Source of the DNA: Treponema sp. UBA3649 | GTDB taxonomy: Bacteria > Spirochaetota > Spirochaetia > Treponematales > Treponemataceae | Reading direction: 5' to 3' | NCBI GenBank assembly: GCA_002373325.1 | Contig: DFKI01000027.1 | Coordinates: 6,019 to 35,658 of the forward strand | DNA length: 29,640 bases | Part shown: piece by piece, positions 8,404-16,615 of the stretch | Numbering within the stretch: position 1 is the first letter of the stretch | How the letters are laid out: each line of letters opens with the position of its first letter | Notes under the pieces: model-generated | What the model saw: only the letters and a program-made list of their open reading frames with translations | Told to the model about the DNA's origin: nothing | Databases searched by the model: none | Made by a program: the position numbers and the translations under genes

Positions 8404-8502
8404 CATACCGGGGTGGTGCCTTAGGGTGCCTGAGATTATACCCGCACGAAGTCCGCACGGATTTCGCAACCTGATCCGGATAATACCGGCGGAGGAAGTA
8501 TG
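8404..8502 (+). promoter_or_regulatory. TPP (THI-box) riboswitch
   Basis: The conserved elements occur in order: GGGGTG (about 8410-8415), CTGAGA (8430-8435), the ACCTGATCCGG and ATAATACCGGCG blocks (about 8469-8491) and a terminal GAGGAA. P1 can form between CATAC (8404-8408) and GTATG (8498-8502). The 3' strand of P1 contains the thiB start codon, and the Shine-Dalgarno GGAGG (8491-8495) lies in the conserved 3' segment. No terminator hairpin lies between aptamer and gene. Ligand binding would therefore most simply block translation initiation. This matches the gene it controls, a thiamine/TPP transporter. Confidence 0.95.
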
Positions 8503-9543
8503 AAACGCAATACTTTCATCTCATCAATCATTTTTATTTCAATCATTTCAGTGTTTGCATCGGTCACTATGGGCTGCAGCAAAAAATCAGCGGACCCTCG
8601 TCTTTCAGAGGTTGTGGTCTACACTTACGACAGCTTTGCGGGTGAGTGGGGGCCCGGACCTGAGCTTGCGAAAATCTTCAAGGAAAAAACTGGCTACACG
8701 GTCAATTTCGTCTCATGCGATGATGCGGTCGCAGCTTTCACACGCGCGGTTCTTGAGAAGGACAATGTTAAGGCGGACGTGATTGTGGGGATCGACCAGA
8801 ATCTTGTGCAGAGGGCAAAGGACTCAGGAATCCTTGAGGCGTACACACCAAAAGACGCTTCGTCAATCGTTTCGCCAGAGGTTCAGTCCGAGCTTGGAAA
8901 CGACGGACTCCTTACCGCCTATGATTTCGGACACTTCGCGATGATTTACGACACTCAGTCAAGCGTGCCCGCACCGGCTTCCCTTGCTGATTTGACAAAG
9001 GATGTTTATAGGAAGAAAATCATCCTGATGGATCCTCGCACGTCAACACCTGGACTCGGATTCGTGGCATGGACACAAGCTGTTTTCGGTGACCGCTGCA
9101 TGGATTTCTGGAAGGAGCTCAAGCCGAACATTCTTTCCATGACTTCGGGATGGAGCGAGGGATGGGGCATGTTCCAGAACGGGGAGGCTCCTCTTTGCAT
9201 AAGCTACACGACAAGCCCCGCGTACAACGTTGAGTATGAGAATGACCACCGCTTTGTCACCCTGATTTTTGACGAGGGACACGTGGAGCAGGTCGAAGGC
9301 TACGGACTTTTGAAGAACGCCCCGAATCCCAAGGGAGCAAAGGCATTCATGGACTTTTTAATCAGCGAGGAAGCCCAGAACACGCTTCCGCTCACCCAGT
9401 GGATGTATCCCGTAAACTCAAAGGTCAAGATGCCGGAAAGTTATTCGGTCGCGGCGCCTCTTCCTGAAAAGACCCTGGTGACTGACAGCAAGGCGACAAA
9501 TGATGCCGCTGAAAAAATCATGGGTCAGCTTGCCTCATGGTAA
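8500..9543 (+). CDS. thiB: Thiamine/TPP ABC transporter substrate-binding lipoprotein
   Basis: This encodes 347 residues. The ATG at 8500 overlaps the riboswitch P1 stem, with GGAGG at 8491-8495. A signal sequence ends in MGC, predicting lipid attachment at Cys26. The mature part has the class II binding-protein layout of ThiB/TbpA: VVVYTYDSF at the start of the domain, ADVIVGIDQN, the LTAYDFGHFAMIYD segment, and a SMTSGWSEGWGMF region likely to contact the pyrophosphate or ring. The protein captures thiamine or TPP and delivers it to ThiP. As a lipoprotein it should be anchored in the periplasm on the inner membrane. It is first in an operon with overlapping thiP and thiQ. Confidence 0.93.
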   Translation: MKRNTFISSIIFISIISVFASVTMGCSKKSADPRLSEVVVYTYDSFAGEWGPGPELAKIFKEKTGYTVNFVSCDDAVAAFTRAVLEKDNVKADVIVGIDQNLVQRAKDSGILEAYTPKDASSIVSPEVQSELGNDGLLTAYDFGHFAMIYDTQSSVPAPASLADLTKDVYRKKIILMDPRTSTPGLGFVAWTQAVFGDRCMDFWKELKPNILSMTSGWSEGWGMFQNGEAPLCISYTTSPAYNVEYENDHRFVTLIFDEGHVEQVEGYGLLKNAPNPKGAKAFMDFLISEEAQNTLPLTQWMYPVNSKVKMPESYSVAAPLPEKTLVTDSKATNDAAEKIMGQLASW

Positions 9544-11200
9544 AATCCTTGAGAAAGTGAAAGTCTTCAGAAATCGCAAACTGACATTCACATTGCTCGC
9601 GGCATTCGGCCTCCTTTGTTTTTTACTTTCAGCCGCAGCGTTTCTCATCCCATATTTAAAGGCGGTCTCTCCTCTTTTTAAAGGAAGCGGGAAAGTCCGT
9701 CTTGTCCCTCAGATAATCCGCATAACGGCATACACTTTTGAGGAGGCGATTCTCTCAACCGCACTCGCAGCCCTGATCGGAATCCCCGCCGCATATTTTG
9801 TCTCCAAAAAAAGATTTTTCGGACGGAGTCTCCTGCGGTCTTTCGGTGCCGTCCCTCTCTGCATCCCCCCGTTGATTGTAGCCCTTGCCTACATCTCAAC
9901 TTTCGGCATGAACGGAATCTTCAACAGGATCCTCATGCAAGTCTTTTCGCTGAAGGAAGCTCCCTTTCCATATTTGTATTCTTTCGCGGGAGTCGTCCTC
10001 ACCCAGGGATTCTACAATTTTCCGCTCGTGATGATAAGCGTCGCCGACAGATGGAGCACAGTGGACAAATCCCAGGAAAATGCCGCGCGTCTTTTGGGGA
10101 CCTCATCGTCCCGCATTTTTTTTACCATCACTCTCCGGCAGATTGCTCCCGCCATCATCTCCGGCTGCATCCCTGTTTTCATCTTCTGTTTTTTTTCATT
10201 TATGATTGTCCTGCTTTTCGGTTCGGTCGGAGGCACTACGCTGGAACTCGCAATCTTTCACGCGGGAAGAATCGAGCTGGATTTTCAGAAGGTCGCATTT
10301 CTCTCGGTGATTGAAACTTTGTCCGTCTTGATTTTGCTCTCTTTCTGGGAGTACGCCGGAAAAAAAAGCGAGCATAACGATTCCGTGAGCCTTGAGAAAA
10401 ATTACGCCGTAAAAAAATTCTCCGCAAAAGAATCTGTTTTTTTTGCCGCGCTGATTTTTTTAATCGCCGTGTTTTTTGTCCTTCCGCTCCTTTCGGTCTT
10501 CATCTCGTCCTTTGTCTCAAAAAAGGGAGCTCTTACTTTTGACACATGGAAAAGTCTTTTTTCATCCCGCGGATTTCCCTCCGCATTACGGAACACTCTG
10601 GTCTGTGCTTTTTTTACCGCCACGCTTTGTACCGCGACAGGATTTTTTTACTCCGCCTTTCTCAGGTTTTCTCCGCTCAGAAAAAATGTCCTTGCCCGGC
10701 TCATCCCAATTCTTCCTGCGGCAGTCTCGTCGGTCACAATCGGAATCGGAATGCGGGCCGCTTTTCCCCATGGCTCTTTCCTCATGCTCATTGCATCCCA
10801 GACGGCTCTCTCATGGCCATTTGCTTACCGGCAGATTCATCCCCATGTCTGCGCAGTTCCCGGAAACGTGATTGACAGCGCGAGACTTTTTTCCCAAAAT
10901 CCCTTGGACTCAATTTTCAGGATTGTGCTTCCTTACTCAAAGCGGGGAATCCTGAGCGCGTTCGGACTTTCTTTTGCCATAAGCTCTGGGGACGCGACCT
11001 TGCCCCTTGTGCTCGGAGTGCAGGGATTCGACACATTGTCGCTTTTCACATACAGGCTTGCTGGGGCGTACAGGTTTGCGCAGGCCTCGGCTTCGGGACT
11101 TCTTCTCGGATTTTTATGCGCGCTTGTTTTTGCCCTTTCAAAAATCAGTTTAAAAAATAGAGGAAAATCTTCAAATGCCAAAGGGGGAAATGAGGGATGA
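9500..11200 (+). CDS. thiP: Thiamine/TPP ABC transporter permease
   Basis: This encodes up to 566 residues with a duplicated ABC permease domain of about 12 hydrophobic segments, as in ThiP. Each half carries a cytoplasmic coupling (EAA-type) loop: NAARLLGTSSSRIFF in the first half and DSARLFSQNPLDSIFR in the second. The start is uncertain. ATG at 9500 (or 9503) has AAGG at 9490-9493 and overlaps thiB by 44 nt; a GTG at 9557 would avoid overlap but has a poor ribosome site. Residues before the first transmembrane segment (KLTFTLLAAFG) are not conserved enough to decide. The stop overlaps thiQ by 4 nt (ATGA), so translation is probably coupled. Confidence 0.9.
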   Translation: MMPLKKSWVSLPHGKILEKVKVFRNRKLTFTLLAAFGLLCFLLSAAAFLIPYLKAVSPLFKGSGKVRLVPQIIRITAYTFEEAILSTALAALIGIPAAYFVSKKRFFGRSLLRSFGAVPLCIPPLIVALAYISTFGMNGIFNRILMQVFSLKEAPFPYLYSFAGVVLTQGFYNFPLVMISVADRWSTVDKSQENAARLLGTSSSRIFFTITLRQIAPAIISGCIPVFIFCFFSFMIVLLFGSVGGTTLELAIFHAGRIELDFQKVAFLSVIETLSVLILLSFWEYAGKKSEHNDSVSLEKNYAVKKFSAKESVFFAALIFLIAVFFVLPLLSVFISSFVSKKGALTFDTWKSLFSSRGFPSALRNTLVCAFFTATLCTATGFFYSAFLRFSPLRKNVLARLIPILPAAVSSVTIGIGMRAAFPHGSFLMLIASQTALSWPFAYRQIHPHVCAVPGNVIDSARLFSQNPLDSIFRIVLPYSKRGILSAFGLSFAISSGDATLPLVLGVQGFDTLSLFTYRLAGAYRFAQASASGLLLGFLCALVFALSKISLKNRGKSSNAKGGNEG

Positions 11201-11880
11201 GTTTTTTTGAGTGCGGCGGGATAAAAAGACGCTTCGGAAATTTTCTGCTCGACATTTCTTTTTCCGTGGACGACGGAGATTTTTATTGCATCACCGGAAA
11301 ATCAGGGAGCGGAAAATCAACTCTGCTCAGTCTGATTGCTGGACTCATTCCTTCTGCAAAATCAGAGCCGGGCAAAATAATTTTGGACGGAAAGGAGATA
11401 ACGAATCTTGCTCCTGGAAAAAGGGAAATCGGGATGGTCTTCCAGCAGCCGTCGCTTTTTCTCAACATGAGCGTGCTTGACAACGTGGCTTACGGACTTG
11501 TGTGCCGTGGAATGAAAAAAAAGGACGCGCGGAATCTGGCCGGGGAGTTTATGGAGCCTTTCGGACTTTCACATCTTCTGCATGAGTCGGCTGAGACCGT
11601 GAGCGGAGGTGAGGCACAGAGAATCGCACTCGCACGCACATTGATTGTACGCCCCAAGCTTCTTTTGCTCGATGAGCCGATGAGCGCTCTGGACGCACCC
11701 TTAAGAAAAAAAATGGGAGAGGAAATCCTTTCGCTGAAAGATAAATTCGGCTTTACGGCACTTATGGTGACTCACGACATTGAGGAGGCCAAGCGTCTTT
11801 CCACCAAGGTCATGGTCATGGGGGAGGGAAGAAAAAAATGGGAGGGACTCCCCGCTGATTTTGATGAGTCAAGGATTTGA
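11197..11880 (+). CDS. thiQ: Thiamine/TPP ABC transporter ATP-binding protein
   Basis: This encodes 227 residues, a normal ThiQ length. Walker A is GKSGSGKST at 34-42, the Q-loop is at 83-84 (VFQQPS), the ABC signature VSGGEAQR is at 135-142, Walker B LLLLDEP is at 155-161 and the switch His is His193. It energises the ThiP permease. The ATG sits in an ATGA overlap with the thiP stop. No separate terminator is visible: the last 12 nt overlap the 3' end of the convergent lipoprotein gene. Confidence 0.93.
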   Translation: MSFFECGGIKRRFGNFLLDISFSVDDGDFYCITGKSGSGKSTLLSLIAGLIPSAKSEPGKIILDGKEITNLAPGKREIGMVFQQPSLFLNMSVLDNVAYGLVCRGMKKKDARNLAGEFMEPFGLSHLLHESAETVSGGEAQRIALARTLIVRPKLLLLDEPMSALDAPLRKKMGEEILSLKDKFGFTALMVTHDIEEAKRLSTKVMVMGEGRKKWEGLPADFDESRI

Positions 11881-13212
11881 AAGAAATCCCGAGAAAACCC
11901 AACCGACAGTCTCTTCTTCATTCAGGCAATAAACAGGCTTTTTTCCCTTTTCCTGATTTTGTAAAGTCTTGTCGGCATATTTGACGGGAATCCAAAATCC
12001 GTGCGCGTCTATAAAATCGTAGAAGGGATAGTGCGTCTCTTCGGTCTGAATCAGTTCCGTGCCGTCCTCAAGAAGAGCGATTTTCTCACCCCAAGGAGAA
12101 TCCCTGAGCCTTAGTCCTTCGCTTGAGTTGACCTTCCAGCGTGTTCCCTTTTTCTCAACGAACTTCAAATCCTTATCATCCTTCACGAGAAGATAATCAA
12201 AGTTGGAAGTCAAATTAACTTCACCGGTCCCGACATCATAAAAATCAATCTTGTACTGCCCCGGCTCCTTTATGGAAAAATCAATGGAGCACACGCCGTT
12301 CTCGTCGCTCTTTGTCTGCACTCCAAGGAAGGGAACATAAAGCAGCTTGCTCTTTCCGTCATAATAGTAGCAATAAGAAAAAACAATCATCGTGCCTTTT
12401 TCCAAAACCGGGAACGAGCCGCCCTTGCCCTTGTAAATCATGTGGTAGGGTTTTCCCGGCTCAAGATTTCTGTTTACGCTTATGGAATCGACGAAGGGGG
12501 ATTCATAACCATGATCGCCTGTGTAAACGGTATATCCGCAGGGAGAGGGTTTTTGACTTACGGTTTCGCTCGCCAAAATTGTTCCGTCGTGGCAATCCCT
12601 GAGAGTAAGATTCCACTTGTCGCTCTTTGAGTACAGATTGCGGTTTTCAAAACTGATATACGCACGATAGCCCAGAAGCTCGCCTTTCGAATTTGTTTCT
12701 TCCTGGAAATCTATGGGGTTCGTTTCCTGATAGGTGAAAGTTTTTCCGTCATGCTCCGCCTCAAGATAAAGCTCATTACGCTCCTCAAAGACAGATGCCG
12801 GCAAATTGATATTAAGAGCCCCGCCGTCATTCATAAAACCGATGAAGATTTTTGTGTAGGGTTTTTCAGGAGGAAAATACTCCACCTCATCTCCGAAAAT
12901 CATCACCTCCTGTTTTTCAAATTTTTCAGGCACGTCGAAAATGTATCCGCCGTCAAGAATGGAGACACCGCCCTTTTCATAGGAATATCTCGTGTCCAAA
13001 AATTCGTCCATCGTGAGGTAATCCTTTTCGGGTGGATTTTCCGGCTCCGTTTTCTCAACCCCAACTTTTTCCTCAGCAGGATTTTCAACCGCAAGCGAAG
13101 CGTCAGGGGAGACAGTTTCCTTGCCCTGATCTTTTGAATTCGAGCAGGAACATAAAACAACGCTTACGAATACGGTGAAAATTTTCATCCACGTTTTTTT
13201 ACTTTCAATCAT
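11869..13212 (-). CDS. Lipoprotein with C-terminal SH3-like domain
   Basis: This encodes 447 residues from the ATG at 13212 (complement), with a purine-rich GGAGGGGGAG just upstream. A short signal sequence ends in LCSC, predicting lipidation at Cys23. A low-complexity linker rich in Glu, Pro and Lys follows (about 25-65), then a large region with no recognised domain. From about residue 356 the sequence looks like a bacterial SH3 domain: GLRLRDSPWGEKIALLEDGTEL, then a tract ending in GWVFSGFL. Such domains usually bind peptidoglycan or other envelope ligands. It is transcribed towards thiQ, with which its 3' end overlaps by 12 nt. Role unknown. Confidence 0.75.
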   Translation of the reverse strand: MIESKKTWMKIFTVFVSVVLCSCSNSKDQGKETVSPDASLAVENPAEEKVGVEKTEPENPPEKDYLTMDEFLDTRYSYEKGGVSILDGGYIFDVPEKFEKQEVMIFGDEVEYFPPEKPYTKIFIGFMNDGGALNINLPASVFEERNELYLEAEHDGKTFTYQETNPIDFQEETNSKGELLGYRAYISFENRNLYSKSDKWNLTLRDCHDGTILASETVSQKPSPCGYTVYTGDHGYESPFVDSISVNRNLEPGKPYHMIYKGKGGSFPVLEKGTMIVFSYCYYYDGKSKLLYVPFLGVQTKSDENGVCSIDFSIKEPGQYKIDFYDVGTGEVNLTSNFDYLLVKDDKDLKFVEKKGTRWKVNSSEGLRLRDSPWGEKIALLEDGTELIQTEETHYPFYDFIDAHGFWIPVKYADKTLQNQEKGKKPVYCLNEEETVGWVFSGFLSNP

Positions 13213-13272
13213 CTCTCCCCCTCCTGATGCTGCTTAAAAACCTTAAACCATGTATTTATTATTGATGTTTAC

Positions 13273-13313
13273 AGATTGCCGGGTCAAGCCCGGCAATGAC
13301 AAACCATACTTTT
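13273..13313. repeat. Single palindrome of the 28-nt family
   Basis: A perfect 9-bp hairpin ATTGCCGGG (13275-13283)/CCCGGCAAT (13289-13297) with loop TCAAG, bounded by AGATT and AATGAC. The right flank (ACAAACCATACTTTTTAGTC) matches the right flank of the 8222 unit (ACAAATCATATTTTTGAC), so the repeated unit is about 41 nt. It lies between the SH3 lipoprotein gene and the hisS 3' end. No convincing T-tract follows, so I do not call it a terminator. Confidence 0.75.
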
Positions 13314-13378
13314 TAGTCATTCCCATGACATTTATTCGTTTTTAGACAATTTCCACTATAAAATCAGCGTCCTTGAAA

Positions 13379-14692
13379 TCAGGATTTTTTTGCGGCAAGA
13401 ATTTTTTCAGCGGCCTCATCCACGGAAAGACCTGAGAAAGTTTCCCTCGTCGCAAGTTTTTTCAAAGTGAGTTTTCCAAAATCAGCCTCTTCCTTTGAAA
13501 TGAGGATTCCCCAGGGCACACACTTTTTTTCGGTAACGGCATATTGCTTCGCCATCTTCACGGCATCCGGGAAAACCTCCACCGCGATTCCTTTTTTGCG
13601 CAACGCACCTGCCACCCCCTGATAATGGATTGCAAGAGCCGCGTCACCGTTGTAAATCTCCACGTCAAGATAGCTTCCGCGTTTTTCCGTAAGGCCAAGC
13701 TCGGTGAGTCCCGCAATCAACCTGTCCAATCCAATGCTCGCACCAACTCCGGGAACCCTGTCCTTCATGTAAAGTCCAGCAAGATTGTCATAGCGGCCGC
13801 CTGAGCACACGGAACCGATTGAGGGAAGCTCGTCAAGGAAAGTCTCGTACACTACCCCGGTATAATAATCAAGTCCGCGTGTAATGCTCGGATCCAAAAT
13901 ATATGTGGACTCAATTCCAGCGGCTTTCATCATTCCGTAGATTTCCCTCATGCGCCAGCTCTCGTCACACTCACCGCCGGAAAGAGCCTCTATGTGAGAA
14001 AGGGTCTCCTCAAATCCGTCCTTGCCCCGGATGTAGTCCAGAATCTGGGATGCGGAATCCTTGGAGCCGGTAAGTTCCTCCAACTCACGTCCCACCTCTT
14101 CCTCACCGACTTTCGCAAGTTTGTCCACACTGCGAAGGATTTCCTCCGACTGATTTTTCGCCCCGATTTTTTCCAGGAAGCGATTGAAAATCCCGCGGTG
14201 ATTTACGTGAATGTGTATCTTTTCCACCCCGATCGCCTCAAGGGCACTTTTCATAAGCGAAAGAATCTCGAAGTCTGCGGATGCGGAGTCTGAGCCAACT
14301 GTGTCAAAATCACACTGCACGAATTCTCTGTAACGTCCGGCCTGTGGTTTTTCGCCCCTCCAAACTTTCGCAATGTGATAGCGCTTGAAGGGGAAATAAA
14401 GCTCCTCCTTATGCTCTGCCGTAAAACGAGCGAAAGGGACGGTCAAATCAAAACGCATTCCCACGTCCCTGTGTCCGTTGTCCTCGAATCTGAAAACCTG
14501 CTTTTCCGTCTCGCCGTTGCTTTTCCGAAGAAGAATCTCACTGTACTCCAAAACGGGCGTGTCGATCGGAACAAATCCGTATGAGCGGTATGTCTCTGTG
14601 AGCTTTTCAATCAGCCCAGCGCGCAATATTTCATCCTGCGGAAGAAAATCCCTGAATCCTTTTAAAACTTTAGGTTGAATCAATGTGTCCAT
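13379..14692 (-). CDS. hisS: Histidyl-tRNA synthetase
   Basis: This encodes 437 residues, typical for bacterial HisRS. The N-terminus (IQPKVLKGFRDFLP) is the usual start of the family, which fixes the ATG at 14692. Motif 2 is around 109-129 (VWRGEKPQAGRYREF) with the ATP-contacting Arg112. The histidine-specific motifs are RGLDYYTG (272-279) and SGGRYDNL (297-304), and motif 3 is GVGASIGLDRL (315-325). The C-terminal anticodon-binding domain spans about 340-437. No Shine-Dalgarno precedes the ATG; instead a promoter -10 element ends 6 nt before it, suggesting leaderless translation. It is divergent from coaX. Confidence 0.96.
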   Translation of the reverse strand: MDTLIQPKVLKGFRDFLPQDEILRAGLIEKLTETYRSYGFVPIDTPVLEYSEILLRKSNGETEKQVFRFEDNGHRDVGMRFDLTVPFARFTAEHKEELYFPFKRYHIAKVWRGEKPQAGRYREFVQCDFDTVGSDSASADFEILSLMKSALEAIGVEKIHIHVNHRGIFNRFLEKIGAKNQSEEILRSVDKLAKVGEEEVGRELEELTGSKDSASQILDYIRGKDGFEETLSHIEALSGGECDESWRMREIYGMMKAAGIESTYILDPSITRGLDYYTGVVYETFLDELPSIGSVCSGGRYDNLAGLYMKDRVPGVGASIGLDRLIAGLTELGLTEKRGSYLDVEIYNGDAALAIHYQGVAGALRKKGIAVEVFPDAVKMAKQYAVTEKKCVPWGILISKEEADFGKLTLKKLATRETFSGLSVDEAAEKILAAKKS

Positions 14693-14698
14693 GCTGAT

Positions 14699-14727
14699 AT
14701 AATATAGAAGATTTTTGAAATGTGCAA
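14699..14727 (-). promoter_or_regulatory. hisS promoter placing the transcript start at the ATG
   Basis: On the minus strand, TTGCAC (complement of 14722-14727) and TATTAT (complement of 14699-14704) are 17 nt apart. The -10 matches 5 of 6 positions, the -35 three of six. Only 6 nt (ATCAGC) separate the -10 from the hisS ATG, so the predicted +1 is the A of the start codon. Confidence 0.55.
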
Positions 14728-14805
14728 GGGGAGACTTGTAGCGACATTCATTAATCGTGGCTCTTTGCGGTTAACAAGATGTTATTATGGAAGGAAATTG
14801 ATTTT

Positions 14806-15624
14806 ATGCTTTTAGGAATTGACATAGGAAACACAAACGTCGTGGCGGCGATTTTTGACGGGGACGAGATTCTTTTTCAATGGAGGATTGCGTCGGACAT
14901 TAAGAGGACAGGGGATGAGTACACGTCGGTTCTGCTCACACTCGCGCGGGATGCCGGGCTGGATTTGAACAAAATTGACAAGTCCATAATCAGCTCCGTT
15001 GTTCCGGATTTGACGGGTCCATTCATCACGGTTGCACAGAGGTTGAGCAAGGAAAAGCCCTATGTGATTTCATCGTCCCTTGCGCTCTCACAAACTCTTC
15101 CGGTACGTCTTCCGGCGGGGAGCACCCATGAGCTTGGAACCGACCTTCTTTGCAATGCAGTGGGTGCGTGGAATCTTTTCAAGGGAGGTCCCACCGTCGT
15201 AGTCGATTTTGGAACCGCATGTACTCTGACCGTTACCGACAGTCATGGAATCATCCAGGGAATCACAATCTCACCTGGACTCAGGACTGCCGTACACGCG
15301 CTTGCTTCAAACACAGCCCAGCTTCCCGTGGTTCCTCTTGTGGCTCCTCCAAGTTCCCTCGGCTCAACGACAAAGGAAGCGATTCAGGCGGGAATCGTCT
15401 TGGGCTACAAGGGACTGGTGGAATATCTTTTGAGGCAGGTGAAGGAGGATTTGCATAAGCTCACGGGCGACTTGCCGGATTCAGTCCATGTGGTTGCGAC
15501 AGGCGGACTCAACTCAGTGCTCAAGCCTCTCACCGACGCATTTCAGGTTGTGGACAAGGAGCTGACTCTCAAGGGACTCAAGGCGATTTCGGATTTAGTG
15601 CAGGGAGAAAATCTTCCGGTCTGA
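14806..15624 (+). CDS. coaX: Type III pantothenate kinase
   Basis: This encodes 272 residues from the ATG at 14806, supported by AAGGA at 14791-14795 and by the family N-terminus (MLLGIDIGNTN). The in-frame ATG at 14779 lacks a ribosome site. Motifs are the phosphate-binding DIGNTN (6-11), PAGSTHELGTDLL (103-115) with the conserved Asp113, VVDFGTA (132-138) and ATGGL (231-235). The enzyme phosphorylates pantothenate, the first step of coenzyme A synthesis, in the cytoplasm. It is single-gene, divergent from hisS and convergent with the exonuclease gene, with only 21 nt between the stop codons and no clear terminator. Confidence 0.95.
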   Translation: MLLGIDIGNTNVVAAIFDGDEILFQWRIASDIKRTGDEYTSVLLTLARDAGLDLNKIDKSIISSVVPDLTGPFITVAQRLSKEKPYVISSSLALSQTLPVRLPAGSTHELGTDLLCNAVGAWNLFKGGPTVVVDFGTACTLTVTDSHGIIQGITISPGLRTAVHALASNTAQLPVVPLVAPPSSLGSTTKEAIQAGIVLGYKGLVEYLLRQVKEDLHKLTGDLPDSVHVVATGGLNSVLKPLTDAFQVVDKELTLKGLKAISDLVQGENLPV

Positions 15625-15645
15625 AATCTACGGGCGTGAATCCTT

Positions 15646-16611
15646 TTACATGTCGGGCAAAGAGTTCACGTCAATTTTTTTCATTTCCCAGCCTTCCATT
15701 TCAAGCGTGGAAAAAAGCTCTCCAAGACTGATGAATTTTATGTTTGAGAATTTGGGATCGTTCATCCACGCTGATTTTCCGCTTTCATCCTCGTAGACGA
15801 ATGTGCAACCAGGACACAGTTTCGGCACAAGTTCCCCGCCGTTGTTGAAGACCAAAAGATGGATGTCGTAAATCTGTCCGAAATCCCTTTCTGTGTTGAG
15901 CGCGAGCTTGAATTTGCCCTTGAGTTTTTTTGGAATCTGAGAGCGGCATCTTCTGTTGTAGAGCATGGCGATTTTTTCCTGCAGGATTTTTTTGTATGCC
16001 TTGACTTTTCTTCTTGTGATTTCCTGTTCGACGGTGCGCAGTGAGAAAAAGTTTTTTGCAAGAAATTCACCGACCGACATTTTCTGGGTCTCGCATAATT
16101 TTTTTACGAGCATCATCGTCATCATCGCGTCGTCGCTGCTTTTGTGTGCCTGCAATGAGCTTGTGTCCACTCCGTAGAATTTGAGCCATGAGCTGAGTCC
16201 GTTGTGCGAGTTGTTTATCCGGTCGGCGATGACGTGGGAATCATAGGCGGAGAAATCAATCTGCGGGAGACTGAAATTCTTACATGCGCTCACGATGAAT
16301 GAGATGTCGTTCTCAACCGCGAAACCGATGTTTTTTCGTCCGGGTGCGGTGAGCAGATTTTTTATCCTTTCGTAATGGAATGAAAAATCGGGATGGGAAA
16401 GAAAATATTCGCGCGGATAAGCCAGTGTGCATTTTGCCCTTCCTGAAAAAAGAATCGGGTCGAATTCGGAACGCGGGTTCATCACGATGTCCTCGCTTTC
16501 AAGGAGATTGAATTTTTTGTCGCACAAGACATATCCGAAAGAGCAGATGTGCCCCTCGCCGTCAAAATTGTTCGCGCTCTCAATGTCAAAAAACAAAAAG
16601 GTCTCGTCCAT
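15646..16611 (-). CDS. DnaQ-like DEDDh 3'-5' exonuclease
   Basis: This encodes 321 residues from the ATG at 16611 (complement), 4 nt after the uvrB stop, with GGGA inside the uvrB 3' end serving as a plausible ribosome site. A start at 16683 would overlap uvrB by 68 nt and add residues unlike the family. Catalytic motifs are ExoI FFDIES (Asp9, Glu11), a diverged ExoII FAVENDISFI (Asn101, Asp102) and ExoIII HKSSDDA (His156, Asp161). About 150 C-terminal residues contain two Cys (LCPGC) but no domain I recognise. The fold is that of proofreading or repair exonucleases. Coupling to uvrB suggests a role in excision repair, which is an inference from position. Confidence 0.82.
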   Translation of the reverse strand: MDETFLFFDIESANNFDGEGHICSFGYVLCDKKFNLLESEDIVMNPRSEFDPILFSGRAKCTLAYPREYFLSHPDFSFHYERIKNLLTAPGRKNIGFAVENDISFIVSACKNFSLPQIDFSAYDSHVIADRINNSHNGLSSWLKFYGVDTSSLQAHKSSDDAMMTMMLVKKLCETQKMSVGEFLAKNFFSLRTVEQEITRRKVKAYKKILQEKIAMLYNRRCRSQIPKKLKGKFKLALNTERDFGQIYDIHLLVFNNGGELVPKLCPGCTFVYEDESGKSAWMNDPKFSNIKFISLGELFSTLEMEGWEMKKIDVNSLPDM

Positions 16612-16615
16612 GCTT

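Noticed and set aside
13317..13330. GTCAT-TCCC-ATGAC hairpin downstream of hisS as its terminator
   Set aside because: On the minus strand it is followed by TAAAAAG rather than a T-run, so there is no intrinsic terminator signature.
15136..15150. CoaX GTDLL where many homologues have G-x-D-R, as a lost catalytic residue
   Set aside because: The aspartate is kept and, as far as I recall, hydrophobic residues at the next position also occur in the family.
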